Assembly (NCBI GenBank): GCA_947168725.1
Contig: CAMVNA010000001.1
Span: 1 to 64,000 of the forward strand
DNA: 64,000 bases
Reading direction: 5' to 3'
From: an uncultured bacterium
Lineage (GTDB): Bacteria; Patescibacteriota; Gracilibacteria; Absconditabacterales; Absconditicoccaceae
The position numbers and the translations under genes were made by a program. Positions 50,486-59,784 of the stretch are shown here, piece after piece. Under the pieces are notes generated by a model. It was not told the origin of the DNA. It was given only the letters and a program-made list of their open reading frames with translations, and made no database searches. Numbering within the stretch: position 1 is the first letter of the stretch; each line of letters begins with the position of its first letter.

Positions 50486-50602
50486 ATGGCTAAAACTAAG
50501 TCATCAACGAGGTGAGTTCAGCAAAAAAAGATTGTTGTTGTAAAGCCTTACAAAAGAAATGGTGAACCAGTGAAAGGTCACAGAAGATCAACACCAGATT
50601 AA
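50486..50602 (+). CDS. 38-aa basic protein
   Basis: 'MAKTKSSTRGVQQKKIVVVK' followed by 'PYKRNGEPVKGHRRSTPD'. The end matches a recurring small-protein pattern, 'KPYxRxxGxPVxGHRRSxP', seen in mobile DNA. Function unknown. ATG 50486 is preceded by AT-rich sequence. One UGA-coded Gly. Confidence 0.55.
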
Positions 50603-50650
50603 TTTACATCCTATCTTCATTAAAAATATGCTGTTCATTAAAGCAAAAAA

Positions 50651-50675
50651 CACCAATCTCACTGGGAATGAGATT
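50651..50675. terminator. hairpin, probable terminator
   Basis: CCAATCTCA / TGAGATTGG perfect 9-bp stem with a CTGGGAA loop. The T-run follows on the minus strand (TGTTTTTTG); on the plus strand a second small hairpin, AACTT/AAGTT, follows. It lies 49 nt after the 38-aa gene. Confidence 0.55.
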
Positions 50676-50798
50676 GGAGCCGATGTTTATCTATCAAGAT
50701 AGATAACTTACATGCAAGTTACAAGATAGTTTTTTGTAGGCAAATTACAATATAAAAATTCATTTTTTGAATTAAGTTTATTTGTTTACAAAATAATT

Positions 50799-51167
50799 AT
50801 GTTAAAGTTGAATTTAGTATGGAATAGATGCCAAGACGGAGATTGGTGTCCTTTAATGGATTTAAATCTGAATCATTCTCACTTTGATGATATGGAATGA
50901 GTTTATATTATTCGGCATTGATGAAATAATCCTAAAGTTGTAAGAGTTGGACAATGAATTATAAAAAACAGATTAGCTGAACACCGTACAAATACACAAA
51001 TAACTAAATATCAAAATTTAGGGCTATTTGTAACGCGAGCAAGAGTAGCTGCTGAATATAGGGATTGAGTTGAAAAGTATTTAGCTGATTTATATGATCC
51101 AATAGTATGAGAAAGATTCCCGGATCGCCAAAGCATTTCAGTAAATTCACCATGGAGTGAGTCTTAA
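50799..51167 (+). CDS. GIY-YIG-like protein
   Basis: A 122-residue protein. Its core 'GVYIIRHGGNNPKVVRVGQG' followed by 'IIKNRLAEHR' fits the GIY-YIG fold pattern (GVY, then V-G-Q-G, then R..EH). A later 'AEYRDGVEKYLADLYDP' with Glu matches the family's catalytic helix loosely. It may be a small nuclease or an inactive DNA-binding version. It stands downstream of the 38-aa gene in the element and has its own terminator. Several key glycines are UGA-coded. Confidence 0.6.
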
Positions 51168-51172
51168 AAGTA

Positions 51173-51201
51173 ATAGGGGGTGAAAAAATACCTCCTTTTT
51201 T
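51173..51201 (+). terminator. terminator after GIY-YIG-like gene
   Basis: AGGGGGTGAAAAAATACCTCCTTTTTT: a short GC stem followed by a T-run on the plus strand, 6 nt after the stop. Confidence 0.75.
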
Positions 51202-51218
51202 AAATTCATTACATAGTC

Positions 51219-51391
51219 GCTACACATCCACTACATACGAAATGCTAATCATAAACGAATAATACTTTTATAAAACCAAAAAGACATATTCTTTTTACTA
51301 CACATTCGCTACACGCCCGCTACACGTAAAATAATAGTTATCTACTAATAATATTCGATTGTCAATAAGAAATTGGCATATTTTACTACAC
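51219..51391. repeat. 11-bp-spaced [G/A]CTACAC direct repeats
   Basis: GCTACAC at 51219, 51308 and 51319, ACTACAC at 51297 and 51385, and ACTACAT at 51230. Starts are exactly 11 bp apart within the pair (51219/51230) and the triplet (51297/51308/51319), and the last is 66 bp (6 x 11) further. This phased, gene-free block upstream of the AlbA_2 gene and about 1.5 kb from rep looks like iterons or a cooperative operator. Confidence 0.7.
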
Positions 51392-51416
51392 GATATACAT
51401 GTTATAAATATTAATT

Positions 51417-52853
51417 TTATGCTCGCCGAGGAATATACTCGTTTTGTTTCTCTCCTGGTTTTATTTTTCATTCTTTTAATGTGTTTTTTATAATCTTAGA
51501 TGCTGCAGGATAGTTTGTTTCTGGAATATTTAGTCTCTCCCTTAATGTTGCATTCTGCATCATACCTTCTCCTTTTAGATACAATAAAACACAGTGCTGA
51601 TAACAAGCTCTTACTTTATCTTTATCGCTCATTTCTGATAATTTTTTAGAAGAGAAAATTGTCACTTTTGTGGATGAGTTATCATATACTTCAAATTTAG
51701 GAGCAGGTAATTGATATATCTCTATCTGAGATAAAGCTCTGTCTACTCATGATCCACTTTCTTCACAAAAACCAAATAATCTCATTCTTTTTGATAAATC
51801 AGGATTCCTAGATCTTGGAGGATGATCGATAAATCTATCAGTATCAATTAACGGAGCTCATGCATTTGTTATCTCAATTCTATTATCAAATATTTCAATA
51901 AGAGGATGTGTTCATTGTATGGAAAAATCCTGATGTATTAAAGAATTTACAATAAATTCTCTTAGAGTTACATCCGGATATTTTTTATCATCCATTCTAA
52001 GAGAAGCCGTTATTACTTCATTCTTTCATGCTAAGTTAATAACATCGCTCATTATTTGTTCTAAACAACATGCATATCAACTTTGGGGTTCTATTTCCGT
52101 TTTTCTTTCATCTCTCGTATTTCATCTATATGAAATTACTCTTATTGTTTTTCCATCTATCATAGGAAAATCATTCATATTGTTAGCAAAAAGTATTCAT
52201 CATAATGCCGTTATAGAATAAGATCAATCATTTTCCTTTATTACAAACTTTTCTTGAACTAATCTTTCAACAAATCAATCTGTATTTTGTGGTAATTGCT
52301 GTTTTGTAAGACGAAAATATTTATCATAATCCAATAAATTTAATACATTTTGAGTGGTCAATCAACTTAGAATTTTACTTTTTTCAAAATTTCTATTTTT
52401 CTCATTATTCCAAATCTTTTGTTCTAATTCTGGATGCTTTTTTAATTCTACAGTTGCTTCTCAAATTCTAATATATCATTCATTTTCGTATCTTATAGGC
52501 ATATTTGTAGCTGCCGGAATTTCTACAATAACAACTTTTTTATCATCAACATCTAAATGATAATAATTTATGTCTATTTCAGGAGTGATTTTATTTGTAA
52601 CTCGTAATTGTAACGGTTGATTTCAAACTTTATAATCATTAGGATCAAAATCCGTTCAAACAATATTTTTTGTTCAATCTTCTATTCCATAAACTATATA
52701 TCAGAAGTCCTCTCACTTTAATAAAGCAATATTGGAAAGTGCAGAAATATTCCTTCCAAATTTCAACTTATCAAAATTATGTTTGAACTCAACAAACGAA
52801 TCACTTTCAGATAATGATAGTAAATAGTGAAATAATCATGAAATATCTTTCAT
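51417..52853 (-). CDS. AlbA_2/Schlafen-type ATP-binding protein
   Basis: A 478-residue protein. N-terminal AlbA_2 domain: 'SDSFVEFKHNFDKLKFGRNI' then 'DFGYIVYGIEDGT' (G-rich ATP loop) and 'IPAATNMPIRYENEGYIRIG', the Schlafen/AlbA_2 signature. The middle contains a linker, then a C-terminal HATPase_c_4-like part 'LREFIVNSLIHQDFS' and 'IEIFDNRIEITNAGAPLI' and 'FCEESGSGVDRALSQIE', and a wing at the end. These proteins are putative transcription regulators or defence components. It overlooks the phased repeats, which lie downstream of it on its strand, and upstream of nothing else. Confidence 0.82.
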
Positions 52854-52943
52854 CTCAATATACAAGAAACTAATTTAAAAGTAAGAAATATAGTGATTCA
52901 AAATTATCAATGATAGTATAGAAAAATCTTTTTTGAATACAAA

Positions 52944-53912
52944 TTAAAATCAGTTTGCTAATCAACTATCTAATTTCTGTACCATCTCATAGTCTTTTTT
53001 GTCCTCATCATATAGAAATATTCATTCACTCCAATCTCAATCATATTTACATCATTCTGCTAATTTCCATCATCTAAATATCCCATAAGTTTCAAAAAAT
53101 CTGTATTGATGTTTATGTTGGGCTACCATAACCTGTGCTAATTGTTCAACAGTTAAATCTGAAAACTTAATAGCATATTTAAATACTTCTCATATTCAGC
53201 TCCTTGAAAAAGATTTATCTCATGATACATTAATTTTACGGATATTATGAATATAGCTTGTTCAATCTGTTATCTTTTTTCGTTCTTCTAATAAATCTGG
53301 ATTAGTTGTTCAACGTTGATAAATTGATTCAATAGGAATATTATTATCAGAACATGCTAAGATATTTATATGTGGATGCCATCAGAATTTTCATTTATGA
53401 GCTATTTCTATAGATATAACCATACCATCAAATTGAGCGAAAAAGCTCTTTGTTTTTTGTTTATCTCTTTTGCTGTTTCTATAAGCTTTAGCTAATCTTG
53501 TTTTGTATTTCTGTAATCTTTCCATTAAAACTTCTAATTTATCACCATCTTTATGAGATATAGTTAGTACAATATAATATCGATTCTTTTTATATAAATC
53601 ATTTTTTTCTATTCATTCTTTAAACTTCTTAATCATTCTCATAGCTCTTTTTGTTGCACATGCTATACAGATACGATCATATTTACAGAAATTAGATGAA
53701 ACTAATTGGACATCTCATGTTTCCAAATATCTACGAAAAGTTACTAAATTGCAACATTCGGTTATTCTCTGTTTCCTGTTAGGATTAGAAAGCAGAGATG
53801 GATAATTGACTTGGATATAAGGGATTAATTTTTCTTTAAGTCTCTGGCTTTTCTTTAATTTTTCCATCGTAGAGAAGAAAACTTTCTTTTGGTTTGTTGT
53901 TGGTTGTTGCAT
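52944..53912 (-). CDS. rolling-circle-type replication initiator (HUH)
   Basis: A 322-residue protein. It has a zinc-binding-like 'NFCKYDRICIACATKRAMR' near residue 75, then an HUH motif 'FGWHPHINILAC' (W178-H179-P180-H181), and a region with Tyr residues 'SGIGEVFKYAIKF' near 240 where the family places its nicking Tyr and Lys. This is the Rep pattern of Gram-positive-type rolling-circle plasmids. It would nick its origin and start rolling-circle replication of the excised element. Glycines include UGA-coded ones. It is 25 bp downstream of the orphan recombinase C-terminal frame. Confidence 0.78.
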
Positions 53913-53937
53913 AATATTATAGATTTATAAATTAAAA

Positions 53938-54216
53938 CTATTTGAGCGAATTATTCATTATATATTGAATTGGAATCCTACCTATTAGTAAATTATTAGT
54001 TAATATGCTCTGTTTTAATTTTGGACAAGAATCCATCTCTCTTTGTAAACAATCATAAAACTTATCAGTTATATATCTGGTTCTTAATAAATAGTCAAAG
54101 AAGTCTTTACATATGGGTTTGAACAATTCCTGCTTTAGTGCCCCATATGTTAAATTGGCAATATCAAGTCAATGAATTAATGCATTCAAACTAGAGATTT
54201 GAGGAGTTCGAAACCC
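53938..54216 (-). pseudogene. orphan C-terminal frame of the serine recombinase
   Basis: Read on the minus strand from inside the right repeat, this frame gives 'KNEGFRTPQISSLNALIHGL' and then 'LTYGALKQELFKPICKDFF' ... 'YIMNNSLK' to TAG 53938. KNEGFRTP is the same motif that the recombinase has at its exit from the left repeat, and the reading phase at the two repeats is identical. In the circular form the recombinase would read E523 directly into these 92 residues. In the integrated state it has no ATG; a TTG at 54126 opens the supplied 62-aa ORF, but expression is doubtful. Confidence 0.72.
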
Positions 54217-54226
54217 CTCATTTTTT
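54207..54226. repeat. right attachment-site repeat (attR core)
   Basis: TTCGAAACCCCTCATTTTTT, partner of 40875-40894 (18 of 20 positions equal). It also forms a GAGGAGTT/AACCCCTC hairpin followed by T8, so it resembles a terminator, as does the left copy. Confidence 0.7.
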
Positions 54227-54323
54227 TTATTAAAAAATATTGAATAAAAAAGTCTGATTTTTTTTGACTTTTTTTGTGTTTTCGAATATAATTGGATGCA
54301 GATTTTAAATTAAAATACTTGGT

Positions 54324-54611
54324 ATGACAAAAAAAGAGTATATCTTAGCAGTAATTGATGCTTTACCAGAGTGGGAAATGTGACGATGAATCAAGGCCAT
54401 GGTACAAAACGATCAGCTTGAAGAACGCTCCATAGACATGCTCGTTATTATTCTAAAAAAAGCTATGGATAAAATTACCGCAACAATAAAAGAAAATAAA
54501 ATGGTTGAAACTATCCAAGCGATGGACAGTTTTGATAAACAAAAAAAAGAACAAGCAAAAAAAGATGCAAAAAGTTTGGCAGAATTAGACTCTAAACTTA
54601 ATGATATTTAA
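54324..54611 (+). CDS. hypothetical helical protein
   Basis: A 95-residue protein, all-helical in appearance and rich in Lys and Glu in its second half ('DKQKKEQAKKDAKSLAEL'). Family not recognised. It is the first gene outside the mobile element and heads a run of three close plus-strand genes (18- and 25-bp gaps), so it is probably cistron one of an operon. The upstream ORF track start at 54399 is too late; ATG 54324 gives 25 more residues with two UGA glycines. Confidence 0.65.
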
Positions 54612-54629
54612 TTCTTTAACCTCAAAAAA

Positions 54630-55145
54630 ATGACAAACAACACAGACAACAAAGAGGTGCAAGGAATTAAAGCATCTCAAAATGAACTCCTTCAATGACT
54701 TGAATCGGAATTATGAACGCTGATTGTCGATGAAACAAGTGGATTGTCAGATTTAGCTTCATTTTCCAAAAACCTTTCCCATGAAAAGTCGGAGAAAAAG
54801 CTAACAAAACACAATCTTCGTATTATCAAAGAGGATTTACAAAATGAATGACTAATAGATTTTGAATCATGAGAAAGAAATGGAATTCATTTTTGATTTG
54901 AAGTAATTGGAAATGATATCGAACCAACTCTAACTCCAAATGGAGATTGTATTATTCCTATCAATTTTCGGTACGATTCACAAAGAAGAACAAAATTGCT
55001 TATTATTCATGTTGAAGATGTGAATGGTAGAAATGTGTACAGTATTCCGGATGGAGCAAATGAATATCCTATACAAATCTGAAAAGAGTCTTGGGTTTAT
55101 GCTTTACAGCATGATGAAAATGGTTTTCATTTAATGGTTAAATAA
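54630..55145 (+). CDS. hypothetical protein
   Basis: This 171-residue protein has a helical first half ('LSHEKSEKKLTKHNLRIIKE' then 'DLQNEGLIDFESGERNG', possibly a winged helix) and a beta-rich second half ('CIIPINFRYDSQRRTKLLII'). Not recognised. It is missed by the ORF track because of several UGA glycines. Start ATG 54630 follows CTCAAAAAA, an A-rich leader typical here. Confidence 0.6.
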
Positions 55146-55170
55146 CTTTTATTTATTAATTTATACAAAA

Positions 55171-55602
55171 ATGACACCTACACCAGAAATTAAACAAGTT
55201 GCAGAAACATTTAAAGATACTGAAAGACGTATAAATATCAAAGAGGCATCAGATGAAGAATTAAAACAAATGGCTGAAGGTATAGTTAATAACCCTGAAA
55301 ATCAGGAACAGGTTAAATTTTTCCCTGATTTGTGGAATTCTTTAAATGCTGAAGAAAAATGAAAAATTGCCTGACAACTTACTACAGAAATCCAAGATTC
55401 TATTAAAGAATTGAAAGATTTATGAATAGAATATTCTCCAGAGATTTCACAAGAAGATGTAGATAATGTCGCTGCACTTGAATTTGTTAGAGCAAATAAA
55501 GATAAGATTCCTCAATCATGGCTTAAAGTGGAAGAAAAAGCAAATGAGGTATCTAAAGAAATTTGAAAAGAAGTACAAGATAAAGGAATTATTGAAAAAT
55601 AA
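55171..55602 (+). CDS. hypothetical acidic helical protein
   Basis: A 143-residue soluble, acidic, mostly helical protein ('QVAETFKDTERRINIKEASD' at the start). No family recognised. Third gene of the small operon; followed by a terminator shared with the convergent anchored protein gene. The supplied ORF stops at its first UGA; the real end is TAA 55602. Confidence 0.65.
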
Positions 55603-55620
55603 TGATATAGATTATTTCGA

Positions 55621-55649
55621 AAAAAGCTGACTAAATGTCAGCTCTTTTT
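55621..55649. terminator. bidirectional terminator
   Basis: AAAAAGCTGAC / GTCAGCTCTTTTT stem with T- and A-runs. The stop codon of the minus-strand gene (55631) lies in its loop. Confidence 0.85.
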
Positions 55650-56125
55650 CTTATATAAATATATCCACCAAATACTGCTAATGTAGCTAAGATGATTCAT
55701 ATCAAACTTCCACTTGGTCCTGTTTTTGGGACAACAGGAATTACTGTTCTCGTAACCTCAGGTTGCTCTCAATTAGGGGCTTTTTTATTAGTTACTGTGG
55801 ATGCTGGATTCTTTCACTTTATAACAAACTTAATTTCATCTCAACCATCTCATGGAATCATCCATATTCTTTGGTCTCAATCCCATTGTTTAGTATAGGT
55901 AAATGTCTGATCACTTATTTTAACTTCTCCGAAATGTAACCAATCATTTGTCTGTGGATCTTGAAGGTTTATATCTACGTATCATCAATCTGAATTATCT
56001 GTTCGATTTATTGTTACATTATCTCAATGTGTTGTATGTGAAAGATTTAATATACTAGGAGCAGCAAATGTAAATCATATGAATATACCAAACACCATCG
56101 AAAGAAATATAAACAATTTCCTCAT
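55631..56125 (-). CDS. secreted protein with VPKTGP C-terminal anchor
   Basis: A 164-residue protein: signal peptide ('RKLFIFLSMVFGIFIGFTFA'), a 100-residue beta-type domain, then 'RTVIPVVPKTGPSG', a hydrophobic helix 'SLIGIILATLAVFGGYIYI' and a basic end 'RKRADI'. This tripartite end resembles sortase sorting signals (LPxTG) with a VPKTG variant, or a plain C-terminal membrane anchor. No sortase is seen in the window. The next protein (56498) ends the same way. Confidence 0.75.
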
Positions 56126-56497
56126 GAAAAATTAAGTGAATAAAAAACACAACGACGACCTTATAAATTTACAAACTGAAAAATCAAATTGAAAATATAT
56201 TTTTTATTTTATATTACACAAAACTATACTAAAAAATATTGACTTTTATAGGATTGAACGACTTTAATTTTATTAAAAAATTTATTATTTACATGAAATT
56301 GTCTAATAATATTCATCATTTATTTTAAAATAGTTTACACATTATACAATAAAAGTAAATATTTATATATATTTTTTTTATGAAAGAGAATCTTTTCTTG
56401 TTGAGATATTAATATTTCTATTTGCATTCTTCAAATATAAAAATATAAGTCTTAGTATTGTAGCTGTGTGATATTTTATTTTTATTTAATTTATATC
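56126..56497. other. AT-rich divergent intergenic region
   Basis: About 370 bases between two divergent anchored-protein genes. Very AT-rich; it must carry both promoters, but no clear boxes, repeats or open frames stand out. Confidence 0.5.
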
Positions 56498-57469
56498 ATG
56501 AAAAAATCATTATTATCTTTGGCAGGTATTATAGCGTTATCTAGTATACTTTGCTGAGCTGTTAGCGCTCAATTAGAGATTTCAGATTTATTTTATGATG
56601 GAACTCCACAAGTTGATGGAGCTCATTCTAAGCTCTTAAATGAGTATGAAAATACTCGGTGATATGCTGACTCTACTACTATAAGTTGTGAGGTTAACAA
56701 TGGTGTTACTATCACATCTTCAATAGTTGAAGACTCAACAATGGACAAAGCAAATGTTTATAATCTATTCTTTAGTCCGTATCGTGTAGATCAAATAAAA
56801 TCTTCAGATCCATCAGTTGATGTTTCAAAAATCATGATGAAAAAAGTAGAAATTGGTGATAATGATAGTGATGTAAAATTTGAGATTCCTGTAGCAGATA
56901 TTGATTCAAATACTGTATACTACGGATTCATTTCTCCTGCTGATATGTTTGATGTTGTTGGTACTCCATCAAAGGAAATCTGTTTCTTGGTGGATGGTAA
57001 TAAATGTTTACAGGCTTCTGCTTGTGATACATTAAAGACTACAAAAAACGCTAGCGAAGAAGAGGTTATAGAACAGCATGGAGCTTCTTGTGTATGAATG
57101 GATCTTGCTAATATTACACATACAGTAAACTGAAATACACTTACTTTGAAATGGTCTAGTATTGAATGAGATGTTGTAGAAATTGCTATATTCGATCCAG
57201 AATCTGAAGTTTATAAAAGCCTATGAACAGCCAAGATGAGTGATGAAAAATTTGATTATAATATGCAATGGGATGGAGAACAAAATTTCATGCTTACAAA
57301 CTGATGTAAGGAAGTTTATTATAAAGCTGATGCAAAAAGATGAGAAGAAGAACCAATTAAAGCTACTCCAGCAACAGGACCTGCTGAAAATATTTTGTAT
57401 GTTGCTATAGCTGCTATTGTATTGTATGGTGCTTACGTGGTTTTCTTTAGGAAATCTGAAAATAATTAG
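56498..57469 (+). CDS. secreted protein with TPATGP C-terminal anchor
   Basis: A 323-residue protein. Signal peptide 'KKSLLSLAGIIALSSILC' ... 'VSAQ' with cleavage near residue 25. An extracytoplasmic domain has four Cys and fibronectin-like beta patterns. The C-terminus is 'KATPATGPAENILYVAIAAI' plus 'VLYGAYVVFFRKSENN': a TPATGP motif, hydrophobic helix and basic end, the same order as in the divergent neighbour. It is probably anchored in or through the membrane facing outward. Function unknown. Confidence 0.78.
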
Positions 57470-57492
57470 TAGATATTCATTAATATATAAAG

Positions 57493-57522
57493 AAAAGGCC
57501 AATCGTTAAGGTTGGCTTTTTT
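57493..57522. terminator. hairpin terminator
   Basis: AAAGGCCAATC / GGTTGGCTTTTTT with T- and A-runs on both sides, between convergent genes 56498 and 57536. Confidence 0.88.
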
Positions 57523-57535
57523 GTATACTATTACA

Positions 57536-58597
57536 TTATTTAAATATTTTTTCAATTTGTGTCTTCAAGTCTTGATAATCTTTACAAGACAAAACTTGTT
57601 GTTTTCGTTCTTTGGATCACGGAATTCATTTTACGTATTGGAAGAGAAATTTTCTAAACTCTACTATTGTATGTGGTTGAAGTCCAGATTTATTTTTATT
57701 TTCTTTTACTTTTTTTTCGATCCACTCTAGCGGAATCTCTAAATCTTTAACTGTAATCTCTCATGATTTGTTTACAATTTTTTCATTAAATCGCTGATCA
57801 CAAACAATACTGTAATCTAAATGTTTTAATACGGTTTCGCACTTTTCTGATAAAATCGGTTTATGCGTGGTAAATATTCGTGGATTTCAAATGGCCGCCT
57901 GACCTACCATTACTCAGTCAAGATTAAATTCTAAAAGTTTATTCTCAGCATCAATATAAGAATTAATTCATCAATTACCGATAATTTTACAATTAGGATC
58001 TCAAACTTTTTTAATTTTGTCTTTTACCTCATGAATAAACTTTCGATCTGAATCTCATGAATAAAGTTGTTTTAATGTTCTTCAATGAATTGAAATTTTA
58101 TTACAATATTTAGAGGCTTTTACTAAAAAATCCATCTGCTGTATTTTATCGTTTTCATTTAATCATGCTCTTGTTTTGAGGGAAAATGATAATTGTCACG
58201 GAATGTTTGATAATTTCTGAATAATTTTCAGCGTTTTCTCTTTATCTTTCAGCATGTCGCTTCATCATCCAACTTTCATCACAGTATTGCTTGGACATCC
58301 AGTATTCAGCTCAATTCAGCTAAACAAACCTGAATATTCGTTCTGAATTTTTTGTGTAGCTTCAATTAAGGTTTCTTCTTTTCATCAGTAAATTTGAAGA
58401 ATTGGTTTTTGTCATGGAGTTGTTAAAGCATGTTTAATGACCTGATTTGGATTAATTAAAAATCCATCAACATTCATAAATTCTGTCCGCAAATTTAATG
58501 AATCAGATTTTTTTCAATATTTTTCAAAAATCTGACTAGTAATCAATCTAGTTGCACAGTTTGTGATTCAATCCATTGGTGCAAAACACAGCTGCAT
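57536..58597 (-). CDS. dus: tRNA-dihydrouridine synthase
   Basis: A 353-residue Dus. 'LCFAPMDGITNCATRLI' (FMN-barrel start), 'KPILQIYGGKEETL', 'IELNTGCPSNTVMK' (catalytic Cys in the GCPS position), 'LKTRAG', 'ISIHGRTLKQLYSGDSD', 'IIGNGGINSYIDA' and 'GVMVGQAAIGNPRIF' are the usual blocks. The enzyme reduces uridines in tRNA to dihydrouridine using FMN and NADPH. Several FMN-site glycines are UGA-coded. It is downstream of the sigma-like gene on the same strand, with a 36-bp gap. Confidence 0.92.
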
Positions 58598-58633
58598 TCT
58601 TTAAAAAAAGTTACATAAATTCAGATTAAATTA

Positions 58634-59194
58634 TTATTCTTGTCAAAGTTTAATCTTTAAAGCTTTTAATGCCCTAGAACATCTTTGTCTTACTAAATCT
58701 TGAGAAATTCATAGAATTCAAGCAATATCTCAATAGCTTTTTTCTTCGATATATTTTAATGATATAATTTCCTTGCTTGTTTCATCCAAATCATACATTG
58801 CTTGTTGAATTTGTTCAAATGTGTATTCATTATCTAAAATCTGAGTAAAATCTTCTTCGTCTTCTAAAGAATCTTCGAAAGAAAGCTCACTTTCTGTATC
58901 TATCTCGCTAAATGCAGATTCTCATCTTTTTTTCCAAAAATCTTTCAATGTATTTTTGAATATAGACCAAACCCAACCAGAAAAACTCTGATCTATATCA
59001 AAATTGGGCAATCCATTCCGGCATTTAATATAAAAATCTGCGATAATATCTTGCATATCATCATCTTCTATAAAATAATTCGCTTTCAAATAACGGAAAA
59101 AAATGTCTACTGTATCCAAATAAAATTTATTGAATGCTTCTTCATCTTGTTGAATTAGAAGCTCTTTAAATGCAAGAATAAAATCAATTACCAT
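58634..59194 (-). CDS. ECF-like sigma-70 family factor
   Basis: A 186-residue protein with region 2 ('AFNKFYLDTVDIFFRYLKAN' ... 'QSFSGWVWSIFKNTLKDFWK') and region 4 ('ISLKYIEEKSYGDIAGILGI' ... 'SQDLVRQRCSRALKALK'), separated by an acidic linker; no region 1.1 or 3. This is the ECF layout: recruits RNA polymerase to alternative promoters, normally under an anti-sigma factor. No anti-sigma is adjacent. The FecR-like protein at 14891 is the only candidate in view. The supplied ORF covers only region 2 because of a UGA at 58922. Confidence 0.85.
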
Positions 59195-59327
59195 TTATTT
59201 TTTAATAATCCAAAAGCACGAAATTCCTACAAAAATTAATTAATACTTTTTTTCAACTGTCTTTATACATCCTAGTACTAAACGAATCTTTTTTTGTTTT
59301 ATATCAGCTTTAACTTGCCTTTTATAT

Positions 59328-59657
59328 TTAATATGTTCTTTGTAATATAACAGTATGATCCGTTCAATCGTTAAATTTTTCTGGATTGAAACCAGATATA
59401 CACGTCAATACCTCTTCAGGATTTCAGTTTTCATCTGTCTTTAATGGCATTAATGGAGAATTAAACGCATCTCATTTTACAATGTCTTTTCAATCTTCAA
59501 CTTTACACAAGCAGACCCCACAGGCTCCGGCACCACAACTAACAGGAATATCTATTCCATGCATTGCTGCAAGTTCTGCTATATTTTTTCAATTTTCAGC
59601 AACAAATTCTCATATTTTATCTCATTTTGGATCCTTGATTATTACGTTAATTACCAT
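59328..59657 (-). CDS. 2Fe-2S ferredoxin
   Basis: A 109-residue plant-type/adrenodoxin-type ferredoxin. 'AAMHGIDIPVSCGAGACGVC' gives the CxxxxCxxC cluster ligands, and the fourth Cys is in 'EVLTCISGF'. It would carry single electrons in the cytoplasm. It may serve anaerobic or Fe-S enzymes such as the NrdD system further on, which is inference. Missed by the ORF track because of UGA glycines; the plus-strand ORF 59386-59673 is its shadow. Confidence 0.85.
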
Positions 59658-59735
59658 CTCTAGTTATAGTTAAATAATAAAATTCTTATTGTTTCGTCCT
59701 TTTGATTATATAATAATTCATATAAAAATCAAACA

Positions 59736-59764
59736 AAAAGCTGACCTAACAATAGATCAGCCTT
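59736..59764 (-). terminator. terminator of three-repeat protein gene
   Basis: Minus strand AGGCTGATCTA TTGT TAGGTCAGCTTTTTG: stem of about 10 bp and T-run, 20 nt after the stop at 59785. Confidence 0.8.
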
Positions 59765-59784
59765 TTCTTTCTCCTATAAATAAA

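Larger units (their letters stand above)
40875..54226. mobile_element. integrated 13.3-kb element with serine recombinase, RM and Rep
   Basis: The element is bounded by the 20-bp near-direct repeats, next to tRNA-His. Contents: serine recombinase, small ORF, frameshifted hypothetical protein, type III RM (mod, res), AAA_15 ATPase, GIY-YIG-like protein, 11-bp-spaced direct repeats, AlbA_2/Schlafen-type protein, HUH replication protein, and an orphan recombinase C-terminal frame. A recombinase plus a rolling-circle-type Rep suggests an element that can exist as a replicating circle. UGA is used as glycine throughout, so it is adapted to hosts with this code and did not come directly from a standard-code donor. 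Confidence 0.82.
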
